A stretch of 64,000 bases of DNA from Fischerella muscicola PCC 7414 (GCF_000317205.1 NZ_AJLK01000167.1:1-64000); one strand, 5' to 3'; positions 46,091 through 54,961 are shown, numbered from the stretch's first letter. A program made the numbers and translations. The notes: generated by a model not told the origin, from the sequence alone.

Positions 46091-46804
46091 ATGAAAAAAA
46101 GATTATTATTGCTCAGTAATTCAACAAATCTTGGTGAAAGTTACTTATTTTATGCTCATCAAGAAATCAAGAAATTCTTAGGAGAATCTGTTCAAAAAAT
46201 ATTGTTTATCCCCTTTGCAGGTGTGACTTTAACTTATGATGAATATACCGAGCGAGTTGGAAAAGTATTTAAAAATTTAGGTTATAAAATAGAAGGTATT
46301 CATGGCTCGGAAAATGATCATGAATTGATTGCAAAAGCAGAAGCTATAGTAGTCGGAGGTGGAAATACTTTTCATCTGATTCATTGGTTACACAAAAGTC
46401 GAGTTATTGAAATAATCAGAGAAAAAGTAAATCACGGTACACCTTATATTGGATGGAGCGCAGGCTCAAATGTCGCTTGTCCTACAATTAAAACAACTAA
46501 TGATATGCCAATCATTGATCCTATAAGTTTTAGCGCCTTAAATTTAGTTCCATTTCAGATAAATCCTCACTATACAGATGCAGTTATTCCCAATCATAAT
46601 GGAGAGTCTAGAGAAAAAAGAATTAAAGAATTTTTAGTTGTCAATCCTGATATTTATGTTGTTGGCTTCAAAGAAGGAACTATGTTGAATATTGAAGGTA
46701 CATCAATTAAATTAATAGGTAATCAAACAATGCGTTTATTCAAGTTTGGAGAACCAATCGTTGAATATGACTCCAATTCCAATCTCGATTTTCTGCTCAA
46801 ATAG
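46091..46804 (+). CDS. pepE: Dipeptidase E (alpha-aspartyl dipeptidase, peptidase S51)
   Basis: About 237 residues. Serine-hydrolase landmarks are VVGGGNTFHLIHWL, the nucleophile in IGWSAGSNVACPTIKTTNDM and the His region INPHYTDA. It cleaves N-terminal Asp-Xaa dipeptides in the cytoplasm. I chose the ATG at 46091 (MKKRLLLLSNSTN) over the TTG at 46082. The gene is AT-richer than its neighbours, a weak hint of transfer. Cyanobacteria degrade cyanophycin to beta-aspartyl-arginine, but PepE acts on alpha-aspartyl peptides, so no direct link is claimed. Confidence 0.92.
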   Translation: MKKRLLLLSNSTNLGESYLFYAHQEIKKFLGESVQKILFIPFAGVTLTYDEYTERVGKVFKNLGYKIEGIHGSENDHELIAKAEAIVVGGGNTFHLIHWLHKSRVIEIIREKVNHGTPYIGWSAGSNVACPTIKTTNDMPIIDPISFSALNLVPFQINPHYTDAVIPNHNGESREKRIKEFLVVNPDIYVVGFKEGTMLNIEGTSIKLIGNQTMRLFKFGEPIVEYDSNSNLDFLLK

Positions 46805-46874
46805 CTGCCTAATCTTTGGCTAAAGTCAATTCTTGCGATAAGTAAACAAGAGTTATTCCTACGATTTTTTGATC

Positions 46875-47614
46875 ATGGATTTAACAAATAAGACCCTAAT
46901 TGTCACAGGCGCTTCCCGTGGTCTTGGTCGAGCGCTAGCATTGGAGTTAGCGCGTGTCGGAATTAACCTGGTGCTATCAGCTCGCACACCAGAACCTCTA
47001 CAGGAAACACAAGCACACGTGAGTGGACTGGGTGTAAAGGCGGAAGTTGTGGTGGGAGATGCTGCTGTTGCTCAAACTGTCCAAGAGATGGTGATGACAG
47101 CTCAATCTCTCGGAAACTTTTATGGTTTTATTCATAACGCCGGGGTTTTAAATCCAGGCCCGCTTTTGTGGGAACTACCAGAGAATCAATGGCTTGAGGT
47201 GATTGACTCTCATCTCAATGCGGGATACCAACTCATTCGCCAATCCGTTCCACAGCTTTTGCAGGCTGGTAGTGGTATTGGGGTTTTTGTTGGTTCAGGT
47301 GCAGCCTCCTCCAACCTAGCAGGAATTGGAGCCTATGCAGTCGCCAAGGCGGCGCTGGAACATCTAGCTCGACAGCTAGCTACTGAAGCTCCACAAATCA
47401 CTAGTTTTGTCTATCGACCTGGTGTAGTGGAGACGCATATGCAACAGCAGGCTCGTACTGCTGTTGGTGGTGGTTCTCAAGTACTTCATCGGGTTTTTCG
47501 AGGCTACAGCAACAAGGAATATTAAGGACTCCCCAAGAAGCTGCTGCGGCTTTGGTGCGAATCCTTACGGATAATCCGCGCTCTTTTCACGGTAAAATTG
47601 CTAACTTTCCTTGA
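46875..47614 (+). pseudogene. Short-chain dehydrogenase with a frameshift near the 3' end
   Basis: The first frame (ATG 46875 to stop 47525) gives a classical SDR: LIVTGASRGLGRALALELAR (NADP-binding), FIHNAGVLNPGP and the catalytic Tyr/Lys in YAVAKAALEHLARQL, with RPGVVETHMQQ after it. It stops after RGYSNKEY. In the +2 frame the expected SDR ending continues directly: RTPQEAAAALVRILTDNPRS FHGKIANFP, with a stop at 47612-47614. So a one- or two-base indel near 47515-47525 removes about 33 residues. Because the catalytic part is intact, the short form might still fold; a sequencing error is equally possible. Confidence 0.75.
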
Positions 47615-47638
47615 GATGGCGATCGCTTCATAAGTGGA

Positions 47639-47776
47639 GTACTAGTGGTCTGTTTCATTAGCTCTGAAAGGTAAAAAAACTAACCGCAAAGACGCCAAGT
47701 ACGCCAAGATGAAGAGGACAAAAGGGTAATTCATTCAATTATGTAACCCCTCAAAATTAATGATACAGACTGTTAG
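47639..47776. mobile_element. MITE family B copy
   Basis: It starts TACTAGTGGTCTGTTTCATT and ends TAATGATACAGACTGTTAGA. Inside are ACCGCAAAGACGCCAAGTAC and TGTAACCCCTCAAAATTA, related to the element at 21838-21983. It has no coding capacity. Confidence 0.55.
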
Positions 47777-47801
47777 AGACTTGTACCCTCCGATTTTCCG
47801 G

Positions 47802-49070
47802 TCAATCCCTCGCAATCCTGATGAATGGAATAATTTTCTGAGCAGGATCACTAGCTATTTGTACCCAAACACTCATCAATCCTGATTCACTATCAAATTT
47901 GAACTCGGGTCTGTTGAGTGTATAGCCTAGCTGTTCTATATTTTGCGAGTGTTCGTTGAGGTCTTTTGCTGTGATTAAACGTCTATTTCTATCAATGTGA
48001 AAATATAGAGTTGCTTGCCACTGCTCGTATTCATTGTGAGCGCGGTCTAAAATAATTCCTAACTGTTCAAAATAACCAATAATAATATTTGCTAACCATT
48101 GATCGTCGCGAGTCGGTGTAGACCAATACTGAGGACGTTTGAGAGCTTTGATTTCCTCTTCTTTTTGCGCTAGCCGCTCCATAGCCTTTTCTAACTCTGC
48201 AATCACGTTTTTTATATATTGCTCATCCTTAGCGGCTAATCGCTCCGATTCTTCTAGTTTTGCTAAGACGTGGGCATAACTAGGCTTTTGATTTCCGATT
48301 TTAGCTAACCCGCTTTTGGCTTGTTCCTGATTGACTGTATTGTAGAATTTCAAGCGATCGCTAATAGTTAATGTTCTGATAAATTTAACTTTCAAAGATG
48401 CCAATTCTTCGTGAATTTGACTGTAAATTTCAATAGTATCATTCACAAAACCAAGATTTTCATTGCGTTCAATTTGTGTAATCAAGTTTTTGTAGTTAAT
48501 AGATTTACTGTCAAGCTCACTCTTAAATTTATTTAATCTGGTGATAATTCTTTCATCCTTAATTTGCCTAAGTTTGGCATCTATTGATTTTTTTAGCTTT
48601 TCAATACACTCTTCTATATGGGTATTTAAAATTTCTTTGATGTTGAATAAAAACTTGTCTATAACAGCATCGGCAAATAACTTTTCTTCTTCTGCTTTAC
48701 CTTGATAAACTTCTAACTCAGCCTTGAGATTGGCAACTGTATCTAACAATTTCTTGTTAACTGATTGCTCTAGCCGTAATCGGTTCTCAATTCCGAGTTT
48801 GGTCTCTACTTCCTTGGTTAATTGAGCAATTTTCTCATCTTTGGGTTTAATAAAAGCTTCTATCTGATTATTGGCATTGTCTTCATACAGATGATAACTG
48901 GCTTCATTGACTATTCCGATCGCAGCACTGCTTACAGCCACAATCCAAGCAAGTGTTTTTGCATTCGGATTTTCGCTTTTGACAGCCGTTACAGCAGCTA
49001 AGAAGGTTAAACAACCTGCGATCGCGTTAATGACATTCCTGGGCTGTCTTAAAGAGATTTTATGTGTCAT
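47802..49070 (-). CDS. Membrane-anchored coiled-coil protein, unknown function
   Basis: 422 residues. Two hydrophobic segments near the start (NAIAGCLTFLAAVTAV, TLAWIVAVSSAAIGIV) anchor it. Residues 70-320 are charged, heptad-rich coiled coil (EKIAQLTKEVETKLGIENRL, LEKAMERLAQKEEEIKALKR). The last 100 residues form a small globular domain (GYFEQLGIILDRAHNEYEQW, SVWVQIASDPAQKI). I do not recognise the family. The shape resembles proteins that tether a soluble head to the membrane. Nothing around it gives a clear role. Confidence 0.75.
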   Translation of the reverse strand: MTHKISLRQPRNVINAIAGCLTFLAAVTAVKSENPNAKTLAWIVAVSSAAIGIVNEASYHLYEDNANNQIEAFIKPKDEKIAQLTKEVETKLGIENRLRLEQSVNKKLLDTVANLKAELEVYQGKAEEEKLFADAVIDKFLFNIKEILNTHIEECIEKLKKSIDAKLRQIKDERIITRLNKFKSELDSKSINYKNLITQIERNENLGFVNDTIEIYSQIHEELASLKVKFIRTLTISDRLKFYNTVNQEQAKSGLAKIGNQKPSYAHVLAKLEESERLAAKDEQYIKNVIAELEKAMERLAQKEEEIKALKRPQYWSTPTRDDQWLANIIIGYFEQLGIILDRAHNEYEQWQATLYFHIDRNRRLITAKDLNEHSQNIEQLGYTLNRPEFKFDSESGLMSVWVQIASDPAQKIIPFIRIARD

Positions 49071-49904
49071 AATAATATCCTTAATCTCCTGTTTCGCCTA
49101 TCAACCAAACAGCTTGAAACGGATCGTAGATAAATAAATACTTATTACTTATGTGTATAGAAATACTTAACTACCGGACATTTTGCACCTGTTTTTAAAT
49201 TTGTCTGCAAGGATTTTCTCCTAAAAAATCAAATTATACTCTATAAAATCCTAAACGATAGTTATTGAAGTTGTTTGAGGGGAATTGCCCCTCCATCCAC
49301 CATGAGGGAATAATTATCCAGCGATCGCTCATCAAAACTTTCTGTAGAAGTCGGCAAAAGATCAAAACACAAAGGGATAGAATCTTTCAACTATGCACCA
49401 GACAACGTCAACACTAGCCATAACTGCGTGATCTAAGGTTGCGTTGGCAAAGTAGATAGTATTGGTAGATCAGTCTAATTCTCTAAAACTCTCCACTTCC
49501 AATGACGACAATAGTTATACCTTAAATCGGATTTTAGATTGTGAAACATTTGCTGGATAAGCTTTGTAGCTATCCATCTGTCGCAATCATTTTTCCAATT
49601 GGTAGTTACTATAAGTAATGAATACTAATGCTCCTGAGCATAAATTCTCGGCATTACATTCATCGGTCTACCATCGCTCATCAAATGGGCGATTGAGCTA
49701 CTTGTAGGCAGCATTCTAGAACTTGTCTATACCTTTGCATCTCGCAGTCATTCGATTTTAGATTTTGGATTTTGGATTTTGGATTGACTCCACAAATTTT
49801 TCTGGGACGGCGCCCCATACTCGCCCGCTGCTTTGCAGTCCACACCTGGGCTTGTACCATCAAAGAAGCATTGGTCAACGAGCGAAACTTTGATACAGGT
49901 TTTT
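49071..49904. other. Long spacer without a convincing gene
   Basis: It contains degenerate repeats, including a TTTTAGATTTTGGATTTTGG tract at about 49756. A 75-codon frame at 49681-49908 reads partly through that repeat and is not convincing. The promoter of the coiled-coil gene probably lies in the first 150 bp. Confidence 0.5.
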
Positions 49905-50915
49905 TCACAACTCTAGTTTTTTCTTTAAAATTGGTTTTTGCTGAGGATGGCTGCGATCAAAATTATCCTTTTTAGGTTTAGGTGCTTGCTGTACTCTGGG
50001 CTTATCTTTCTTAGATGCTTGCTGAACTGTAGCTTTATCTTTTTTGGATGCTTTGAGAAATCTGGGTGGAGTTTCTTGGGGTGGAGCTAATAGTGCTACA
50101 AAACCGAAGACATCACGCCCAGGCAGAAATTTCGCCTTGAGGGTGACAAATGCCGGTTGGCCTTGGTCTTCTTTGGCGGCTTTGGGATTAAATCTAAAGG
50201 GTCTGACTGGCGCATCTTTCCAAAGCAAAGGTAAATGGCTAGCCTTCATAAATTTTACCTTTTGGGCAGGTTCGGCTTGCTTAATATATTCCAGTCTTTC
50301 GTGAGTAAAGTTGCGGAACACAGAGATACAAGGAGTAGAGCAAACAGGAATAAACTGCCATAGTCCTGAGAATTTAAACTCTAGGTCTAGTAGCTCTCCT
50401 GAAACTGCCTCTTCAACTCGCCCTCGGTCAAAGCCAACTAGCTGAAAAGCGATGCGATGCGGTTGCTCTTTGCGTGGAAAATGAATTGCTTTTGGATAAA
50501 CAACCAGACGTTGATTACGGTTGCCAGTTGCTTCTATTTCTTTTTGGAGAGCTTCAAATACTTTGCGTTTGCGGGGAACATAGAAAAGTGGGTATTGACA
50601 GCGACCGATAGTTACAGTGCTTTTACCATCCTCATTTATGTTGACCTCCCCAGTAATAATCCCAACAGCCTGAAATATCGCTCCGGAATCTTCAATCTCT
50701 ATTTGTGACTCAGTATCCTGATTAACCTGCTCGTCCTCAGATAGGCTTTGCAGCAAAGAAGCAGCCTCATCCGAAGCTGGGGAAGTTTGTAGAGATTGGT
50801 CTGGAGAAGTTAGGGAAGTTTTTTCCTCTTCCCCTGCTTGCCCAAAATCCACCGAGGATTGCAACTCAGTATTAATAGGCTCATTAGGGTTAGGTTCGGC
50901 AAATGCCATAGCCAT
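49905..50915 (-). CDS. Conserved protein of unknown function with basic C-terminal tail
   Basis: 336 residues. An acidic, Ser/Gln/Glu-rich N-terminus (about 1-75) precedes a compact domain (about 78-280: AVGIITGEVNINEDGKSTVT, RCQYPLFYVPRKRKVFEAL). A strongly basic tail with repeats of KASKKDK and APKPKKDN follows. It resembles hypothetical proteins I associate with Nostocales; the middle domain looks beta-rich, possibly an OB-like nucleic-acid binder, which the lysine tail would fit. It is divergently transcribed from the ribbon-helix-helix gene, with the GTCTAC-rich region between them. Confidence 0.75.
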   Translation of the reverse strand: MAMAFAEPNPNEPINTELQSSVDFGQAGEEEKTSLTSPDQSLQTSPASDEAASLLQSLSEDEQVNQDTESQIEIEDSGAIFQAVGIITGEVNINEDGKSTVTIGRCQYPLFYVPRKRKVFEALQKEIEATGNRNQRLVVYPKAIHFPRKEQPHRIAFQLVGFDRGRVEEAVSGELLDLEFKFSGLWQFIPVCSTPCISVFRNFTHERLEYIKQAEPAQKVKFMKASHLPLLWKDAPVRPFRFNPKAAKEDQGQPAFVTLKAKFLPGRDVFGFVALLAPPQETPPRFLKASKKDKATVQQASKKDKPRVQQAPKPKKDNFDRSHPQQKPILKKKLEL

Positions 50916-50958
50916 AATTGTTGTTCTTTTTTGAAATCGCTAATTATTCTATTTTATT

Positions 50959-51285
50959 GTCTACAAATTGTCTACAACACTGTAAACAAAAACGTAGACA
51001 TTTTGTAGACAAGACTTTACTATGTATACAATTACGTATACATAAGTCTACAGAATGGCTAGTAAAGTAATCTCGTTTCGGCTAAGTGAACTCGAAATTC
51101 AAGCATTGTCAGCGTTGCAAATTACCGAGGATGAGTCACTAAACCAAACTGCGGCTAGGTTGCTCAGGAGTATTCTGGGCACGTCTACAACTGCGTCTAC
51201 AGTGTCTACGAGTGTAGATATCAGAGAGATAGTTAGACAGGAAGTAGAAGCGGTAGCTTTATCTACACCATCTACATTCGTAGAC
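50959..51285. promoter_or_regulatory. Cluster of nine GTCTAC/GTAGAC motifs around the RHH gene start
   Basis: Exact hexamers occur at 50959, 50970, 50994 (reverse), 51005 (reverse), 51046, 51183, 51195, 51204 and 51280 (reverse). By chance about 0.16 would be expected in 327 bp on both strands. Five lie upstream of or at the start codon and four in the coding part. They look like iterons or operators for the adjacent ribbon-helix-helix protein. Confidence 0.7.
51022..51043. promoter_or_regulatory. Inverted repeat operator candidate before the RHH gene
   Basis: ATGTATAC and GTATACAT are perfect 8-bp arms separated by six bases (AATTAC), ending 11 bases before the ATG at 51055. It suits a dimeric regulator, most simply autoregulation. 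Confidence 0.6.
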
Positions 51286-51375
51286 ATTAGAGAGATGGTG
51301 AGACAGGAAGTAGAAGCGGCGATCTCCCAGGTCAAAGGTGAGGTGGATAAGCGATTGGGGGAATTAGCCGCCTGA
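51055..51375 (+). CDS. Ribbon-helix-helix (CopG-like) DNA-binding protein with internal duplication
   Basis: 106 residues. The N-terminus KVISFRLSELEIQALSALQ and SLNQTAARLLRSILG fits a ribbon-helix-helix domain (beta strand then two helices, about 2-42). The rest contains a direct duplication, VDIREIVRQEVEA at about 54-66 and VDIREMVRQEVEA at about 77-89, joined by Ser/Thr-rich linkers, and ends in a helical tail. RHH proteins bind repeated short operators as dimers; the GTCTAC cluster and the inverted repeat at its own start suggest autoregulation or a partition-like nucleoprotein complex. No toxin gene or ParA-like ATPase is adjacent. Confidence 0.75.
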   Translation: MASKVISFRLSELEIQALSALQITEDESLNQTAARLLRSILGTSTTASTVSTSVDIREIVRQEVEAVALSTPSTFVDIREMVRQEVEAAISQVKGEVDKRLGELAA

Positions 51376-51456
51376 GAGAACAGGCTGAATCTCCCAGGCT
51401 AAAATCTAAGCCAAATGTTTGAGGCAGGGCGCGATCGCACTGCTGAAATGGATTAA

Positions 51457-51708
51457 ATATTACAATTTATTGCAATTTCTGCTGATAAGCTATTAAGTCA
51501 AAGTCATTTGATGACACCCGAGCAACAGGAACGTCTGATCCAAAACATCGTGGGCAGTTTGAGTCAAGCACGACATGAAATTCAGATACGCCAACTCTGC
51601 CATTTCTTCCGCGCTGATGTGAATTACGGTCATCATGTAGCAGAAGGCTTAGGAATTGCGATCGATCCATCGATGATACCAACGTCTGCTCAACCGGTCG
51701 GGGCATAA
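51457..51708 (+). pseudogene. C-terminal fragment of a catalase
   Basis: The frame reads MTPEQQERLIQNIVGSLSQA then RQLCHFFRADVNYGHHVAEG LGI. This is the catalase-related C-terminal domain of monofunctional haem catalases, where homologues read MTPEQQxRLIxNIVGxL ... HFFRADPNYGxRVAEGLG. The roughly 400-residue catalytic barrel that should precede it is absent: the open frame reaches only to 51457, and I see no catalase sequence upstream. It is followed by a hairpin that may be the original terminator. Expression as a small protein is possible but unlikely. Confidence 0.7.
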
Positions 51709-51717
51709 TATCATGCC

Positions 51718-51750
51718 AGATCCCCGACTTTTTTAAAAAAGTCGGGGATT
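51718..51750 (+). terminator. Perfect hairpin between catalase relic and sensor kinase
   Basis: ATCCCCGACTTTTTT and its complement AAAAAAGTCGGGGAT form a 15-bp stem, 12 bp after the relic's stop. The sequence equals the core of MITE family A. It lies between convergent reading frames and could end transcription from both sides. Confidence 0.6.
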
Positions 51751-51784
51751 AAAAACTAATTCACATTAGGCATAATTTGACTAT

Positions 51785-54700
51785 CTACTGGTTTTTTATA
51801 GTTGTCCCCTGACGAATCGGCAACTCAATCACAAACTCTGTGCCTTTACCAAGTTCAGATTGGCAGTAGATTTTGCCGTTGTGTTTCTCTGTGACAATCT
51901 GGTAGCTGATAGAAAGCCCTAAGCCTGTGCCTTTACCAACAGCTTTGGTGGTAAAAAATGGATCAAACAACCGAGACAGTACCTTTTCATCCATGCCAAG
52001 TCCGTTGTCGGCAATCCGAATGTCAATCCAGTCTTTATTGAGTAGGGAGGTAGAAATTCGGATTTTGCCGGGGTTGGCTGCAATCACTTCGGGAGTAGTT
52101 TGGAGATTTCGCTCTTCTAAGGCATCAATGGCATTAGAGAGCAAATTCATAAATACCTGATTTAACTGACCAGGGTAGCATTCTATCAAAGGTAATGTAT
52201 CATAATCTTTGGTCACATGAATGGTGGGGCTATCGGTTGAGGGTTTCAAGCGATGTTGCAAAATCATCAACGTACTGTCGATACCTTCATGAATATTTGC
52301 TGGTTTGAAGTCAGCTTCATCTAGACGTGAGAAGTTCCGCAAAGAAGTGACAATTTCGCAAATGCGCTCAGTGCCGACCTTCATCGACTGGAATAATTTA
52401 GGTAAGTCGTCGAATAAAAATTCTATTTCGGCTTTCTTGAAAAACTCCTGTATCTCCGGTGCGGCATTGGGATGATAATGTTGATAAAGTTCCACACAGC
52501 GGAGTAAATCTTGTGTGTATTGGTGAGCGTGTTCCAAATTGCCATGAATGAAATTAATCGGGTTATTAATTTCGTGGGCAACCCCCGCCACTAGTTGTCC
52601 CAAACTTGCCATTTTTTCCGCATGGATAATTTGCATTTGGGCAGTACGTAACTCATTGAGTGCCTGTGCCAGTTGATTTGCTTCCTTACGGGTTTGACCC
52701 AGCAAACTGGATTGTTGGAACAAGTTGGCTTGACGTAGCGCTACACTGAGTTGAGCCGCCACTTGGGTAACAAATTCCAATTCAGCTTCTTCCCAATGAC
52801 GCGGATGGGTACATTGGTGAATGCACAACAAACCCCACAGTTCGTCACCTTCCATCAGTGGCACAACAATCTGTGCTTTGACTTGGAATCGTTCAATGAC
52901 ATCCAGATGAGGCACTTTAGAGCCAACGCTGTTGATATCAGAGATTACTTGTACTTGTCCTTGGCGATATTGCGGTGCGAAATGGTCGCCGAAGCAATAG
53001 TCTTGCACCTTGACAGTGAGGGCAGAATTAAACTGGGGTAGCACGTCTTCAGCAATAAATTCACCGCTACAAAAACCGACATCAGGGTCAAAGCGGAAGA
53101 TGCCGACTCGATCTGCTGTTAGCGATCGCCGCACTTCCTGTACTGTGGTATTCAAGATTGTCTCCAAATCCAACGATTCCCGAATTTTGACGACGAGATC
53201 AAATAAAATCCGGCGCTGTTCAGCCGATTGATGCAGTTCATCAGCGCGAGTTTGGATTTGGGTCATCATTTGGGAACTTTGCAGTGCTACTCCCAGTTGG
53301 CTGGCAACCTGACCCAAAAATTCTACTTCCACACTATCCCATTGGCGTGGTGCAGAATGTTGATAGGCAGCCAGTAATCCCCACAGATTCCGTCCCACAA
53401 AAATAGGGGTCAATACATAGGCACGAATCTTAAACTGTTCCAAAATATCTAGGTGACAGCGCGAGTGTCCGACTTGGTAAATATCTTCTACAGCAAAATT
53501 TTCGTTGTTGCGGTAGCGTCCGCCTTTGGTTTCTTGCAGGTAGGTATCTTCCCAAACAAGATTTTTGCCAAAGGGATTGATGCTGTCCCACTGGGCTTCT
53601 ACCATACCGAAATGACTGACAAATTCGCCACTCCAGTCTGGATTAAAGCGATAAACCCCAACCCGTTCAACTCGCAGCAATTTGCACACTTCTTGGCAAG
53701 TGGTTTTGAGGATTAAATCAATATCTAGGGAGGAGCGGATTTTCCCCACCACTTCCGTCAGTGCCCGTTGCCGGGCGATCGCATCTTGTAAGGCACAAGC
53801 CTGTTGTTTCGATTGAGCCAAATTTTCGGCTTGCTGAATCGCAACTCCCAATTGCGCCCCTACTTGCCCAAGGAACTCAACTTCATAATTTGCCCATTGG
53901 CGCGGCCCAGAGTGTTGATAGGCTGCTATCAATCCCCACAGTTTTGGCCCGATGAAGATGGGCGCTAAAACATAGGCCCGAATCTTGAATTGCTCAAGAA
54001 TATCAATGTGACAGCGTGAGTGACCAACCAGGTAAATGTCGTTGACGACAAAACTTTCATTATTACGGTAGCGCCCACCTTTGGTTTCTTGGAGATAGGT
54101 ATCTTCCCAAACCAGATTTTTGCCAAATGGGTTGATTCTATCCCATTGTGCCTCCACCATGCCGAATTGACTCACAAATTCACCGCTCCAGTCTTCATTG
54201 AAGCGATAAATTGCTGCCCGTTCTAGCTTCAGGAGTTTGCAGAGTTCTTGACAGGTGGTATCTAGAATAATTTCGGTGTTCACAGAAGAGCGAATATTCC
54301 CCACCACTTCCGTCAAAGCACGTTGCCTGGCAATTGCATCTTGCAGTTCTGCTGTGCGTTGTTTGGTTTGGTCTAGAATTTCTGCCTGCTGCATTGCCAC
54401 ACCAAGATAGCTTGCGGCTTGGGCGATGAATTCGACTTCGTGAGAATACCATTGTCGAGGAGCAGAGTGTTGATAAGCTGCCAGCAAACCCCACAGTTTT
54501 GCACCAATAAAAATAGGTGCGATCGCATAGGCCTGAATCTGAAACTGTTCTAACACCTCAACATGACAACGAGCGTGTCCGGCGTCGTAAATATCAGCCA
54601 CAGCAAACGGCTCGTTTTTGCGATATCGCCCTCCCTGAGTTTCTTGCAAATGGGAATCTTGCCACACCAAGTCCTGTCCAAAGGCAGTTAGTGTATCCCA

Positions 54701-54961
54701 GGGTGGTTCTGCAAAGCCAAAACTATTGATAAAATTTCCGCTCCAATCGGGGTTGAAGCGATAGATTGCAACTCGCTCAATCTTCAATTGCCGACAAATA
54801 TCTTGACAAGAAGTCGAACACAGGGATTCTAGGTTTACAGATGCACGAATTTTAGCCAGAATTCTCGCCAAAATTTTTTGATACTGAACCGCTAGCTGTA
54901 GCTGGTTGTGACACTCTTGCTGGTCTGAAGGGCTTGCAGTTTCATAACCGTTTTTTATCAT
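51785..54961 (-). CDS. Sensor histidine kinase with three cyanobacteriochrome-type GAF domains
   Basis: 1058 residues: four GAF domains, a short coiled coil, HisKA (His796 in AHEINNP) and HATPase (LLSNAIDALEER, ADNGLGMDE, GKGTGLGLSISY). GAF1-3 repeat with an exact 185-residue period. Each carries Trp-x-Asp (W100/D102, W285/D287, W470/D472), a GGRYR loop, and Cys-His thirty residues after the Asp (C132/H133, C317/H318, C502/H503), then LWGLxAAYQHSxPRQW. This spacing equals, from memory, that of the red/green cyanobacteriochrome AnPixJ (W289, D291, C321, H322). GAF4 has Pro684 in place of Cys and should not bind bilin covalently. No receiver or transmembrane segment. The output partner is unknown; a degenerate receiver gene lies 470 bp upstream of its start. 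Confidence 0.9.
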   Translation of the reverse strand: MIKNGYETASPSDQQECHNQLQLAVQYQKILARILAKIRASVNLESLCSTSCQDICRQLKIERVAIYRFNPDWSGNFINSFGFAEPPWDTLTAFGQDLVWQDSHLQETQGGRYRKNEPFAVADIYDAGHARCHVEVLEQFQIQAYAIAPIFIGAKLWGLLAAYQHSAPRQWYSHEVEFIAQAASYLGVAMQQAEILDQTKQRTAELQDAIARQRALTEVVGNIRSSVNTEIILDTTCQELCKLLKLERAAIYRFNEDWSGEFVSQFGMVEAQWDRINPFGKNLVWEDTYLQETKGGRYRNNESFVVNDIYLVGHSRCHIDILEQFKIRAYVLAPIFIGPKLWGLIAAYQHSGPRQWANYEVEFLGQVGAQLGVAIQQAENLAQSKQQACALQDAIARQRALTEVVGKIRSSLDIDLILKTTCQEVCKLLRVERVGVYRFNPDWSGEFVSHFGMVEAQWDSINPFGKNLVWEDTYLQETKGGRYRNNENFAVEDIYQVGHSRCHLDILEQFKIRAYVLTPIFVGRNLWGLLAAYQHSAPRQWDSVEVEFLGQVASQLGVALQSSQMMTQIQTRADELHQSAEQRRILFDLVVKIRESLDLETILNTTVQEVRRSLTADRVGIFRFDPDVGFCSGEFIAEDVLPQFNSALTVKVQDYCFGDHFAPQYRQGQVQVISDINSVGSKVPHLDVIERFQVKAQIVVPLMEGDELWGLLCIHQCTHPRHWEEAELEFVTQVAAQLSVALRQANLFQQSSLLGQTRKEANQLAQALNELRTAQMQIIHAEKMASLGQLVAGVAHEINNPINFIHGNLEHAHQYTQDLLRCVELYQHYHPNAAPEIQEFFKKAEIEFLFDDLPKLFQSMKVGTERICEIVTSLRNFSRLDEADFKPANIHEGIDSTLMILQHRLKPSTDSPTIHVTKDYDTLPLIECYPGQLNQVFMNLLSNAIDALEERNLQTTPEVIAANPGKIRISTSLLNKDWIDIRIADNGLGMDEKVLSRLFDPFFTTKAVGKGTGLGLSISYQIVTEKHNGKIYCQSELGKGTEFVIELPIRQGTTIKNQ

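Noticed and set aside
49681-49908. 75-codon leftward open frame overlapping the end of the 49905-50915 gene
   Set aside because: Part of it is the KSKIQNLKSN peptide encoded by a common TTTTGGATTTTGGATT repeat; the rest shows no family pattern, so it is not annotated as a gene.
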